Shown piece by piece: positions 1 to 5,295 of a stretch of 33,858 bases of DNA. A program made the translations under genes and the position numbers. The notes under the pieces were generated by a model that searched no databases, had not been told where the DNA came from, and saw only the letters and a program-made list of their open reading frames with translations. The DNA comes from a virus: positions 1 to 33,858 of the IMG/VR virus record IMGVR_UViG_3300009285_003948; one strand, given 5' to 3'. Position 1 is the first letter of the stretch, and each line of letters starts with the position of its first letter.

Positions 1-128
1 TTGGTAGGCATCTTAGCCTGAAGGACAACGCGGTTATACAAGCGTTGTACATGTGTAGCCTGGGGTTTACCCAGGCGCGGGAAGCGGGCGGAGAGAATAG
101 CATCAGCGGCAGTACCGTTGAATCGCAT
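1..128 (-). CDS. Partial unknown phage gene, start inside the window
   Basis: Leftward reading frame that starts at an ATG (complement 128-126) and runs off the left edge, giving 42 visible residues beginning MRFNGTAADAILSARF. An AGAAAGG ribosome binding site lies about nine bases before the ATG, like that of the next leftward gene. The visible part is basic (several Arg and Lys) with a short helix-like start. I do not recognise the family. It lies beyond the terminator at 172-201, so it would depend on read-through or on an unseen promoter in the 43 bases between. Confidence 0.6.
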   Translation of the reverse strand, partial: MRFNGTAADAILSARFPRLGKPQATHVQRLYNRVVLQAKMPT

Positions 129-171
129 GGTAATAATCCTTTCTGGTAATACACAGGCGAGAAGCAAGCGC

Positions 172-201
172 AAAAATGGCCAGCCTTTCCAGGGGCTGGC
201 C
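172..201 (-). terminator. Intrinsic terminator after the leftward 70-aa gene
   Basis: Read on the minus strand this is GGCCAGCC, an 8-base loop, GGCTGGCC and then ATTTTTG: a perfect 8-bp GC-rich stem (178-185 with 194-201) followed by a run of five T. It starts 13 bases after the stop codon of the 70-aa gene (215-427), the usual place for a Rho-independent terminator. Confidence 0.8.
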
Positions 202-214
202 TGTGGGAGTAAGA

Positions 215-427
215 CTAGCGTTTCCAGATGTTGAGGTTGCCGGTGTAGCCCAGGTCTGCGAGCGCCTGGTACAAGCTGGCGGACACGAGAAGCATATTGC
301 CCTTTTCACCTTTGGACTTGACCAGAGTAACTTTGGTCGGATCAGTCTCGAATTCCAGAGTGACCTTAGTACCAACGACAGAGATCTTGAGATTATCACG
401 CGCCGAAGGTTTTACAGTTTGTGCCAT
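215..427 (-). CDS. Small unknown protein, 70 aa
   Basis: The longest open frame begins at 496, but the ATG at 427 is preceded by AAAGGGG with a 7-base spacer, so I start there: MAQTVKPSARDNLKISVVGT. The protein is compact and beta-rich, alternating Val/Thr/Leu with Lys in the middle (TKVTLEFETDPTKVTLVKSK) and ending in a short helix and GNLNIWKR. No signal peptide or membrane segment is visible, and I do not recognise the family. The strong ribosome binding site and private terminator at 172-201 suggest a well-expressed single-gene transcript from the divergent region to its right. Its small size and basic surface would suit a nucleic-acid-binding or accessory protein, but that is inference. 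Confidence 0.65.
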   Translation of the reverse strand: MAQTVKPSARDNLKISVVGTKVTLEFETDPTKVTLVKSKGEKGNMLLVSASLYQALADLGYTGNLNIWKR

Positions 428-508
428 GATATTACCCCTTTCTGGGTGTGACACGACCGCCGAATTGCGACCGATGCCACCATTGTCCCGATCCAATCTG
501 AGCGCCAG

Positions 509-535
509 ATGAGAATAACATTAGCATTTTCTCAT
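509..535. repeat. Inverted repeat ATGAGAA/TTCTCAT, operator-like
   Basis: Seven-base perfect arms ATGAGAA (509-515) and TTCTCAT (529-535) separated by 13 bases. It lies about 85 bases upstream of the leftward 70-aa gene. Further TCTCAT copies occur at 601-612. The size and spacing fit a dimeric repressor site, but no binding protein is identified here. Confidence 0.4.
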
Positions 536-789
536 AATCGAACTCATCTTCTTTTCAGGTAATGTTCTATGCGTGTAGCTGAATTCAGCCTCTGCTCTTA
601 TCTCATTCTCATCCCAGACTTATCCCATTATAATGAATGGAACAATGCGCATATTCGAACATTTATTAACATGCCAATATTCAATGGTTGAATTTGTTTA
701 CATTCTACTACACGAATGAAAGGTAAGGATAAGCTTAGATTATTCTCGACCATATGTTCCAGGACAAATGTTCTATTTCACGGCTAAAA

Positions 790-803
790 AATTGTGCACA
801 ATT
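790..803. promoter_or_regulatory. 14-bp perfect palindrome, candidate operator
   Basis: AATTGTGCACAATT is self-complementary over all 14 bases with no spacer. It lies in the gene-free divergent region, 30 bases before the longer inverted repeat at 833-864. Symmetric sites of this kind are typical targets of small dimeric regulators; function is inferred from form and place only. Confidence 0.4.
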
Positions 804-832
804 CGAGGGGTGATCGGGCTGAGGCGTGCGTT

Positions 833-864
833 ATGGTTTCGATAAGTGTAATTATCGAAACCAT
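833..864. repeat. 13-bp-arm perfect inverted repeat
   Basis: ATGGTTTCGATAA (833-845), loop GTGTAA (846-851), then TTATCGAAACCAT (852-864). The arms match perfectly. There is no T-run on either side, so it does not look like an intrinsic terminator. It could be a double operator, a recombination or resolution site, or a hairpin belonging to a replication origin, given the iteron-like tract 44 bases downstream. Confidence 0.6.
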
Positions 865-907
865 GACGGCTAAACGATGCGTCTAAGACTAAGTGGAAGG
901 TTGCGCG

Positions 908-961
908 GTGTATTGTTATGTGGGGTAGGGTGCTGTAGTGTATTGTGTTGTCTGGTATTGT
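908..961 (+). repeat. GT-rich tract with iteron-like GTATTGT copies
   Basis: The plus strand from about 897 to 968 is almost free of C and A-poor. GTATTGT occurs at 910-916, 940-946 and 955-961; the first two sit in identical GTGTATTGT nonamers. Start-to-start spacing is 30 and 15 bases, roughly three and one and a half helical turns. Regular short direct repeats beside a hairpin are a common origin layout, but no initiator gene is visible here, so the origin call is tentative. Confidence 0.4.
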
Positions 962-1041
962 GTGTGGGCAAATGGATTCACTTTCATTTTGTTTTACAAA
1001 AATTCTAATCTGAAACTAATGCAAAGATCGAATGAGTTGTT

Positions 1042-1398
1042 ATGATGATGAAGTGGATCGATCTTCCCGGCGAAGCTGAGATAGAAGCACAGATCGAGTG
1101 GGTCGGGAAGCTAATTCGTAGGGCAGAGGAGAAAAAGAAAATGGAAGAAAGAGTTGGTGATGTGCAGGTGCAGTTGAAGGAATTAGAAGTGGAAGTGGCT
1201 GATCTGAGCTCGAACATTGGAATTCTGGCTGAACGTTTGAATTCGATCCTTGGGCTGCACGAGGAAGAGAATCCCAATGCTGAGAAAGTTTCGAGAGTGG
1301 CTGTCTGCGATCTTTCTCAAGCAATCCAGATCCAGCGGGACAAAGTGCACAAGTTATTGCTTGCAGTCCAAATTATATTGAACCGGCTGGAGATTTGA
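1042..1398 (+). CDS. Coiled-coil protein of unknown function, 118 aa
   Basis: First rightward gene after the control region. Three ATG codons in a row (1042, 1045, 1048) leave the exact start open, and the upstream ribosome binding site is weak. Residues about 20-70 form a clear heptad pattern rich in Glu, Lys and Leu (for example VQVQLKELEVEVADL), so the protein should form an extended coiled coil and probably a dimer. The C-terminal third is again helical. No enzyme motif or membrane segment is seen. Overlapping leftward open frames in the same DNA lack this amphipathic pattern and are treated as shadows. Function unknown. Confidence 0.6.
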   Translation: MMMKWIDLPGEAEIEAQIEWVGKLIRRAEEKKKMEERVGDVQVQLKELEVEVADLSSNIGILAERLNSILGLHEEENPNAEKVSRVAVCDLSQAIQIQRDKVHKLLLAVQIILNRLEI

Positions 1399-1430
1399 AG
1401 TAACCGTTACTTTGGCAAAAGGAGAAGAGA

Positions 1431-1598
1431 GTGTCCTGGTCGATCATTATGACGCTAAAGAACGATCCGCACAGTGCATCCATTAAGAGTATGTTGATCT
1501 ACTGGCGCGTAAGGGTGACGACAAGTTCACCTGCAGAATTAGAAGGCACTCTAAATGCTTTTACGCAATGGAATAGTTTGAAAGGTGGTGTGAAATGA
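1431..1598 (+). CDS. Small protein, 55 aa, GTG start
   Basis: A short frame beginning GTG TCC TGG with an AAAGGAGAAGAGA ribosome binding site just before it, ending in a TGA that overlaps the next ATG (ATGA at 1595-1598). That coupling and the good Shine-Dalgarno sequence argue it is real. The product begins MSWSIIMTLKNDPHSASIKS and is otherwise featureless; a short hydrophobic patch SIIMTL is too short to be a membrane helix. I do not recognise it. Confidence 0.6.
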   Translation: MSWSIIMTLKNDPHSASIKSMLIYWRVRVTTSSPAELEGTLNAFTQWNSLKGGVK

Positions 1599-1855
1599 AG
1601 TTCAGGAAACAGCCCGTTGTAGTTGAAGCCATGCAGTTGTCAGAGCATTCCATAGACGAAATCGCATGCCGGGCAAAAATCACACGATATAAGTGCGACG
1701 ATGGTTTGGTGCAGTTACGAATACCAACTTTAGAAGGTGTGATGATTGCTGGGGATGGTGATTGGATTATCCGAGGTGTAAACGGCGAATTTTACCTATG
1801 CAAACCGGACATATTCGAGAAAACCTACGAAGCTGTGAAAGGCGGTGAGGGATGA
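1595..1855 (+). CDS. Conserved small phage protein, 86 aa
   Basis: Starts at an ATG coupled by ATGA to the previous gene, with AGGTGG seven bases upstream. It begins MKFRKQPVVVEAMQL and ends with GDWIIRGVNGEFYLCKPDIF followed by EKTYEAV. This start and this ending are a pattern I recognise from a widespread small phage protein family of unknown function, whose members end in a very similar [20 protein letters not shown] segment; length also fits. It is mostly beta-structured. It probably belongs to the accessory or early gene set; no biochemical role is established that I know of. Confidence 0.8.
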   Translation: MKFRKQPVVVEAMQLSEHSIDEIACRAKITRYKCDDGLVQLRIPTLEGVMIAGDGDWIIRGVNGEFYLCKPDIFEKTYEAVKGGEG

Positions 1856-2019
1856 CCGAGAAAGACTGTTACTGCTTTAGATGTAGAAAATATTTTCATC
1901 GTCTCGGGATTGCCAGACATAAGGCGATGCACAGAGATAGAAAAGAGCCGTGCAGGATCATGTTCTCAGATGGATATGTGAGAATTTATGCGTTTGATGC
2001 GAATGGAGGCGTGAAATGA
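1852..2019 (+). CDS. C2H2 zinc-finger protein, 55 aa
   Basis: Coupled by ATGA to both neighbours (1852-1855 and 2016-2019), with GGTGAGGG before the start. Residues 8-27 read C-x2-C-x11-H-x3-H (CFRCRKYFHRLGIARHKAMH), a classical C2H2 zinc-finger spacing with a hydrophobic core of Phe15 and Leu18, followed by a basic stretch RDRKEPC. Phage proteins with a similar CxxC-FH-LGIARH-MH motif are common. It should bind one zinc ion and probably nucleic acid, as a small regulator or accessory factor; the target is unknown. Extra cysteines at 6 and about 34 could extend the metal site. Confidence 0.75.
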   Translation: MTEKDCYCFRCRKYFHRLGIARHKAMHRDRKEPCRIMFSDGYVRIYAFDANGGVK

Positions 2020-2540
2020 TAATCTCTGAAGAAATCGCACGACTGCGAGAGTTGGAGAAGAAGGCTACACCGCGACCGTGGTTTTTGGCTGTTCACGAGG
2101 AAAAAACAGTCAAAAAATTAATGGAATGGACAGCAAAACTTGGTATGCATTATCCAGACAATAAAACAATTCACATGGTTGGATCTGGAAAGTTTGGTGA
2201 AGACGGATTGGATGAGGACGAAATACGTGTTCCAGCGGTAACGGGTAATGGCCCAACAAGTGAAGCCAACCGTGATTATATTTGTGCCGCTCGCAACGTT
2301 CTTCCCGATCTACTGGATGAGATCGAGCGTTTACAGGCGGCTGGATTTATTGAGGTCGAGCGCGCGAATAAAGCTGAAGCCGATCTTGCCGCAGCACTGA
2401 AACGGGCGGAGGCGTTGCAAGAGGCGCTGGTTGAAATATCACGGGGTGAGGGTGCATTTAGTCGTGATCCGCTTACTCACGCAGGTAATACGATTGAGAA
2501 CATGAAGTCTATTGCCCGTACTGCCATCTCCGGCGGTTAG
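2016..2540 (+). CDS. Ea22-like phage protein, 174 aa
   Basis: Starts at an ATG coupled to the zinc-finger gene with GGAGG seven bases before. It shows the layout of the Ead/Ea22-like group: an N-terminal helix, the ATPRPW motif (residues 18-23), a variable middle, then NRDYICAARNVLPDLLDEIE (about 85-104), matching the usual AN-x-FIAAAR-x-LLDEIERL signature, and a C-terminal coiled coil rich in Ala, Glu and Lys. Members are non-essential accessory proteins of unknown biochemical role in many phages. No catalytic motif is visible. Confidence 0.75.
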   Translation: MIISEEIARLRELEKKATPRPWFLAVHEEKTVKKLMEWTAKLGMHYPDNKTIHMVGSGKFGEDGLDEDEIRVPAVTGNGPTSEANRDYICAARNVLPDLLDEIERLQAAGFIEVERANKAEADLAAALKRAEALQEALVEISRGEGAFSRDPLTHAGNTIENMKSIARTAISGG

Positions 2541-2583
2541 ATTTCTTGCGAGAGCGTGTGGAAAAACTCAAAGAAGGTCATGC

Positions 2584-2877
2584 TTGAAGATACACAAAGA
2601 ACTTACCCTTGAGTACACTGCCAACACAGATCGGATTGGTTTCATGGTCTTGTCCACCTTTGAGTACCCAACATTTCCGGTCGCGGATGTACCTGGTGTC
2701 ACAGTTGTCCACAGTGAATTGGTTCCAGAATTAGGAATTAGTGTGAACTGGTTGGAATCCGAGCAGTTCAAACCTGTCCGCTGGAACATGGCTATACCCG
2801 AGTATGTCTTGCGGGTTGGTCTACATTATGGAAAACTGGTCTTTACCTATGAACAGGTGGAAAGGATATTGAAATGA
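2584..2877 (+). CDS. Unknown protein, about 97 aa, TTG start proposed
   Basis: The open frame reaches back to a TTG at 2512, which would overlap the Ea22-like gene by 29 bases without a good ribosome binding site. I prefer the TTG at 2584, which has AGAAGG about seven bases upstream; the first in-frame ATG is only at 2644. The product (MKIHKELTLEYTANTDRIGF from that start) is beta-rich with Tyr, Phe and Val and ends in a short helix FTYEQVERILK. It is coupled by ATGA to the next gene. I do not recognise the family. Confidence 0.6.
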   Translation: MKIHKELTLEYTANTDRIGFMVLSTFEYPTFPVADVPGVTVVHSELVPELGISVNWLESEQFKPVRWNMAIPEYVLRVGLHYGKLVFTYEQVERILK

Positions 2878-3254
2878 TTGGCTTTCGTTGTTATGTGGAT
2901 GTCAACTACCATGTTTTCGCTGAATTCTTGAAGAATGGTAGAGTATGTCTCAAGGTTGAATATGGCATAGACAACAACTTTGAGTTCAATTCGGCCCAGG
3001 ATCTTGGGCACGTGATACGTTTGTGGTTTATCCCGCCTGATTATGTTCATCTGATACAAGATACTCAATTTACACCCAGGATCAGTTTTACAACTGTGGA
3101 TGAAAATGTGCGCAAAGCCAACGCTGTGGTGTCTGATTATCTGTCACGTGACTTTCCGGTGTCTCCCGAGGAAATGTGTGCCGAGTTTACCGAGATGGCC
3201 GAAGAGGTTTTAGCCCTTCTGAACCCCTTGGTGGAGGAAAAAGACAATGAGTGA
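2874..3254 (+). CDS. Unknown acidic protein, 126 aa
   Basis: ATG at 2874 overlaps the previous stop (ATGA), with GGAAAGGAT upstream. The N-terminal half has alternating hydrophobic strands (CYVDVNYHVFAEFLKNGRVC) and the C-terminal part is an acidic helix (PEEMCAEFTEMAEEVLALLN). No enzyme motif, signal peptide or membrane segment is seen. It lies in a run of tightly coupled small genes and is probably cotranslated with its neighbours. Function unknown. Confidence 0.65.
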   Translation: MIGFRCYVDVNYHVFAEFLKNGRVCLKVEYGIDNNFEFNSAQDLGHVIRLWFIPPDYVHLIQDTQFTPRISFTTVDENVRKANAVVSDYLSRDFPVSPEEMCAEFTEMAEEVLALLNPLVEEKDNE

Positions 3255-3372
3255 GTCTGAAATTTGGGCGGCTTGGTTCCATGTTGCTGTGTTTGTTTTT
3301 GTTGTTTGCTGGATTTACAAGTGTATTTGCATTTTGATCGACTTTTTGGGGCGTTATGGACATAAAGACTAA
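3247..3372 (+). CDS. Small single-pass membrane protein, 41 aa
   Basis: Short frame from ATG 3247 with GGAGG nine bases upstream, overlapping the end of the previous gene by 8 bases and the start of the next by 17. After a short acidic N-terminus (MSESEIW) residues 9-34 are almost wholly hydrophobic (AWFHVAVFVFVVCWIYKCIC), a clear membrane helix with three cysteines, then a short charged tail GRYGHKD. Candidate roles for such a phage peptide include host membrane modification or superinfection exclusion, but nothing distinguishes these. Confidence 0.6.
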   Translation: MSESEIWAAWFHVAVFVFVVCWIYKCICILIDFLGRYGHKD

Positions 3373-3688
3373 GCGAGCATACGCCAAACCGGGTACTGTC
3401 ACTGTCCCAGCCTTCATGGTTTGGTATCGTGGGGATGATTATGTGTACTTTCTCCATGCAAAAACCCTTTCTGAGGCCCGCACCATCATCAATAATCGCC
3501 ATGGACGGGTACGAGGCTACACAAATTTGCGATCTCGGCGATTTCATGCCCTTGATGATCGCCCAATTACATACGTGGCATTGGTTGATCTGGGCTTTGC
3601 GTCAAAAAATGCTGAACATGCGGCTAATCAATCACCAATCTGCACGTGTGATCTATGTTTAGGTGGTCAATATGCAAAAGAAAAGTGA
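3356..3688 (+). CDS. Unknown basic protein with a Cys motif, 110 aa
   Basis: ATG 3356 follows TTGGGGCG and lies inside the end of the membrane-protein gene. The N-terminal half is basic and beta-rich (KTKRAYAKPGTVTVPAFMVW). The C-terminus holds CTCDLC, a C-x-C-x2-C cluster that could bind a metal with a partner cysteine or histidine. Arg-rich stretches such as GRVRGYTNLRSRRFHALDDR suggest nucleic-acid contact. The leftward open frame over 3137-3547 is a shadow. I do not recognise the family. Confidence 0.65.
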   Translation: MDIKTKRAYAKPGTVTVPAFMVWYRGDDYVYFLHAKTLSEARTIINNRHGRVRGYTNLRSRRFHALDDRPITYVALVDLGFASKNAEHAANQSPICTCDLCLGGQYAKEK

Positions 3689-3911
3689 AAAGACGTTGGA
3701 AGTTGTAGTTGTACTGACCCCGGCGCAAATCGAGTCCATTTTTACTGGCCATCCACGTGAAATGAGCTTCACGCGCAAGCTGATAACCTGGGATTTGCAG
3801 GGAAGGCGGCGCCGGATGTCCCGTGCCAAGAAAATAATTGCGGATCGGGACAAAATTGTGGTCATTCCTGACTATCGGCTGGTTCCGGCCTTCGAACTCA
3901 AGGCAAAGTAG
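3672..3911 (+). CDS. Unknown small basic protein, 79 aa
   Basis: The open frame begins at a GTG (3663), but the ATG at 3672 has AGGTGG five bases before it and is the likely start (MQKKSEKTLEVVVVLTPAQI). It overlaps the previous gene by 17 bases. A central basic segment GRRRRMSRAKK lies between a hydrophobic strand (LEVVVVL) and a C-terminal strand (DKIVVIPDYRLV). It could bind nucleic acid. It is the last gene before the late promoter region. Confidence 0.6.
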   Translation: MQKKSEKTLEVVVVLTPAQIESIFTGHPREMSFTRKLITWDLQGRRRRMSRAKKIIADRDKIVVIPDYRLVPAFELKAK

Positions 3912-3930
3912 TTGCTACTTCTAAGGATAC

Positions 3931-3959
3931 TTGACTTTTTGTTCTATATGACGTAGAAT
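3931..3959 (+). promoter_or_regulatory. Sigma70-type promoter P1 of the structural operon
   Basis: TTGACT (3931-3936), a 17-base spacer, then TAGAAT (3954-3959): five of six matches to each consensus hexamer at optimal spacing. It lies in the 172-base gap between the small-gene cluster and the structural genes. Initiation near 3966 would give a leader of about 118 bases before the ATG at 4084, containing two hairpins. Confidence 0.75.
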
Positions 3960-3968
3960 ATAACTAAC

Positions 3969-3993
3969 CTCTGGTGCCCTCCCATCATCAGAG
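3969..3993 (+). terminator. Leader hairpin 1, weak terminator-like
   Basis: CTCTGGTG (3969-3976) pairs with CATCAGAG (3986-3993), eight pairs with one G-U, loop of nine, followed by ATTGCCTTTT. It begins within a few bases of the predicted P1 transcription start. The stem is modest and the T-run is interrupted, so termination here would be partial at best. Confidence 0.35.
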
Positions 3994-4003
3994 ATTGCCT
4001 TTT

Positions 4004-4038
4004 GCAGACTTGCTCCGCCCAAGCAAGTCTGCTTGCTT
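4004..4038 (+). terminator. Leader hairpin 2 with an alternative fold, attenuator-like
   Basis: GCAGACTTGCT (4004-4014) and AGCAAGTCTGC (4022-4032) form a perfect 11-bp stem with a 7-base loop, followed by TTGCTTTAT. The second arm can instead pair with downstream bases: AAGCAA (4021-4026) with TTGCTT (4033-4038). Two mutually exclusive hairpins between P1 and the structural genes look like an attenuator or a terminator that needs antitermination. It could also simply close the upstream small-gene transcript. Confidence 0.55.
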
Positions 4039-4062
4039 TATAGAACGGGAGTTCGGTATAAT
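4033..4062 (+). promoter_or_regulatory. Second promoter P2 just before the first structural gene
   Basis: TTGCTT (4033-4038), an 18-base spacer and a consensus TATAAT (4057-4062). Initiation near 4069 leaves a leader of about 15 bases, with GTGGAGG five bases before the ATG at 4084. The -35 overlaps the 3' flank of leader hairpin 2, so P2 restarts transcription exactly where hairpin 2 would end it. Confidence 0.65.
4043..4054. promoter_or_regulatory. GAAC-N4-GTTC operator-like dyad inside P2
   Basis: GAAC GGGA GTTC lies wholly inside the spacer of P2, between -35 and -10, the classic place for a repressor to block polymerase. The core matches the inner part of the LexA box of Bacillus and actinobacteria (CGAAC-N4-GTTCG); here the flanking bases are A on the left and G on the right. 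SOS or phage-repressor control is inferred. Confidence 0.45.
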
Positions 4063-4083
4063 GATGTATATGTGGAGGCTGAC

Positions 4084-4437
4084 ATGACAAAATTTGTAAT
4101 GCGTTCCGGCCCGCCATCCCCGGCTGGCCCAGGTCTGATTCCAGGTGTAAAGAGTATCACACTCACGTTGTCTGCCGGAGCAGGGTCTGTACCTTTGCGG
4201 GTAGACGCAACTCGGGTTGGCATCTATCCAGCGGCCAGTGCTGCTGGTCGCATTGGTTTGGGTGCTGCGCCGGTTGCTATTGGCACCAAAACAGGCAATG
4301 CTGTTGAGACTGATCTTACTCTAGGTATGCCCCTGGTAGATTCTGTGTGGCAGTGGTTTGATTTGTCCCTGACTGAGACTACCACCCTGTATTTTATTGG
4401 GGCTGCGGCTGGGGTATTCACTGTCGTGGTGGTGTAA
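4084..4437 (+). CDS. Small beta-rich structural protein, 117 aa
   Basis: The open frame extends upstream into hairpin 2, but the ATG at 4084 has GTGGAGG five bases before it and follows promoter P2. The product begins MTKFVMRSGPPSPAGPGLIP, is rich in Ala, Gly, Val and Thr, and alternates hydrophobic residues like a beta-sandwich, ending VFTVVVV. Acidic and basic residues are few. It resembles small virion decoration proteins in composition, and is the first gene of the structural operon, but I do not recognise the family. The next ATG follows its stop directly. Confidence 0.7.
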   Translation: MTKFVMRSGPPSPAGPGLIPGVKSITLTLSAGAGSVPLRVDATRVGIYPAASAAGRIGLGAAPVAIGTKTGNAVETDLTLGMPLVDSVWQWFDLSLTETTTLYFIGAAAGVFTVVVV

Positions 4438-5295
4438 ATGAAGACAGTAGCTTTGGTCGGATTTGCCAAAGCCACCAGGGATGCGGTTGCTAAATCCAAG
4501 GCAGACGAGATCTGGACAGTTGGCTGGGGCTATGCTTACGATTTTATTCCGCGCATAGACCGTTTGTTCGAGATGCACCCCATTTGGTTGTATCAGATGA
4601 CAACCAAACCAGCTTACCATGTGCCCCGCCAGCACTGGATGTGGCTGCATCAACCCCGAGATTACCCGGTTTATCTGCTGCGCGAATTGCCGGAAGTGCC
4701 GAACAGCATTTCTTATCCCATTCAGGAAGTTACCGACTTCCTATTTGGCAACAAACTAACGAAGGGGGGTGATCCAACCTCTTTCTACTCAGACTCTTTC
4801 GATTACATGATGGCATTGGCCATTTATGAGGGGTTTGAGTGCATCGAAATCTACGGATTTGAAATGGGGACGAACACTGAATACCGTTACCAGCGTGAGG
4901 GGGCGAACTTATTTGTTGGTTTGGCCATGGGACGAGGCATTCAGGTCAAATTACAATCCAACTCAGCCTTGTTGAGGGGGAGAAAATATGGCTACGAGGG
5001 AGGACAAATGATATTCCGTCAGGATTTAGAACACATTTTGGCCGAAGCTGCCGGTAATAAGCGTGACGCTGCGGCCAGATTACAGCACTTGGAAGGTCAA
5101 AAACTACAAATGCTGAAGGTTGGCAATGCAGATGCCGACATAGATATCAGGTTGCAGGCTGTCCGGGACGAGGTATTGATGATGTCCTCGGCTGAGCAAA
5201 CCCTGGTTTATCTCATCCGGGAGATAGATCTGGAAGAACCGCAGTTTGAATTGGAAAATCCTTTGCAGGTAATCAATGCTGAGCCTGGCGCCTAG
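4438..5295 (+). CDS. Rossmann-like protein, possible sugar-transferase family, 285 aa
   Basis: ATG directly after the previous stop. The N-terminus MKTVALVGFAKATRDAV is a beta-strand, glycine turn and helix typical of a Rossmann-type fold; next come EIWTVGWGYAYDFIPRIDRL and FEMHPIW, then YDSFDYMMALAIYEGF-type and EIYGFEMGTNTEYRYQREGA segments. I know similar proteins in other phages and loosely relate them to the MptE-like/DUF115 and sialyltransferase-like folds, but no substrate can be named. Residues from about 200 are a separate helical, coiled-coil-like tail. Its place beside terminase and portal genes is unusual for a metabolic enzyme; modification of a virion protein or host glycan is possible. 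Confidence 0.6.
   Translation: MKTVALVGFAKATRDAVAKSKADEIWTVGWGYAYDFIPRIDRLFEMHPIWLYQMTTKPAYHVPRQHWMWLHQPRDYPVYLLRELPEVPNSISYPIQEVTDFLFGNKLTKGGDPTSFYSDSFDYMMALAIYEGFECIEIYGFEMGTNTEYRYQREGANLFVGLAMGRGIQVKLQSNSALLRGRKYGYEGGQMIFRQDLEHILAEAAGNKRDAAARLQHLEGQKLQMLKVGNADADIDIRLQAVRDEVLMMSSAEQTLVYLIREIDLEEPQFELENPLQVINAEPGA

Larger units (their letters stand above)
428..1041. other. Gene-free divergent control region
   Basis: There are 614 bases between the leftward gene starting at 427 and the rightward gene starting at 1042. No convincing gene is present; the best small frame (569-691, 40 codons) lacks a good ribosome binding site. It holds an inverted repeat at 509-535, a 10-mer AATGTTCTAT present twice (561-570 and 767-776), a consensus TATAAT at 629-634 without a convincing -35, a 14-bp palindrome at 790-803, a 13-bp-arm inverted repeat at 833-864 and a GT-rich tract with spaced GTATTGT copies at 908-961. 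Divergent flanking genes plus this density of dyads suggest an operator region, perhaps with a replication origin. Confidence 0.6.

Noticed and set aside
59-75. Inverted repeat CCTGGG-GTTTA-CCCAGG as a terminator
   Set aside because: It lies inside the partial leftward coding region and has no T-run; probably incidental to the codons.
629-634. Consensus TATAAT in the divergent region as a promoter
   Set aside because: No acceptable -35 hexamer at 16-18 bases on either strand; noted only as a possible -10.
569-691. 40-codon rightward frame in the divergent region (MRVAEFSLCSYL...)
   Set aside because: Poorly placed ribosome binding site, no coupling with neighbours, and it lies over likely regulatory DNA.
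2500-2586. Frame giving YCPYCHLRRLDFLRERVEKL after the Ea22-like gene
   Set aside because: It looks protein-like (Cys pair, helix) but has no usable start codon: an in-frame TGA lies just upstream and the next possible start leaves only 13 codons.
3137-3547. 136-codon leftward open frame
   Set aside because: Opposes three coupled rightward genes with good ribosome binding sites and has no upstream signal of its own.
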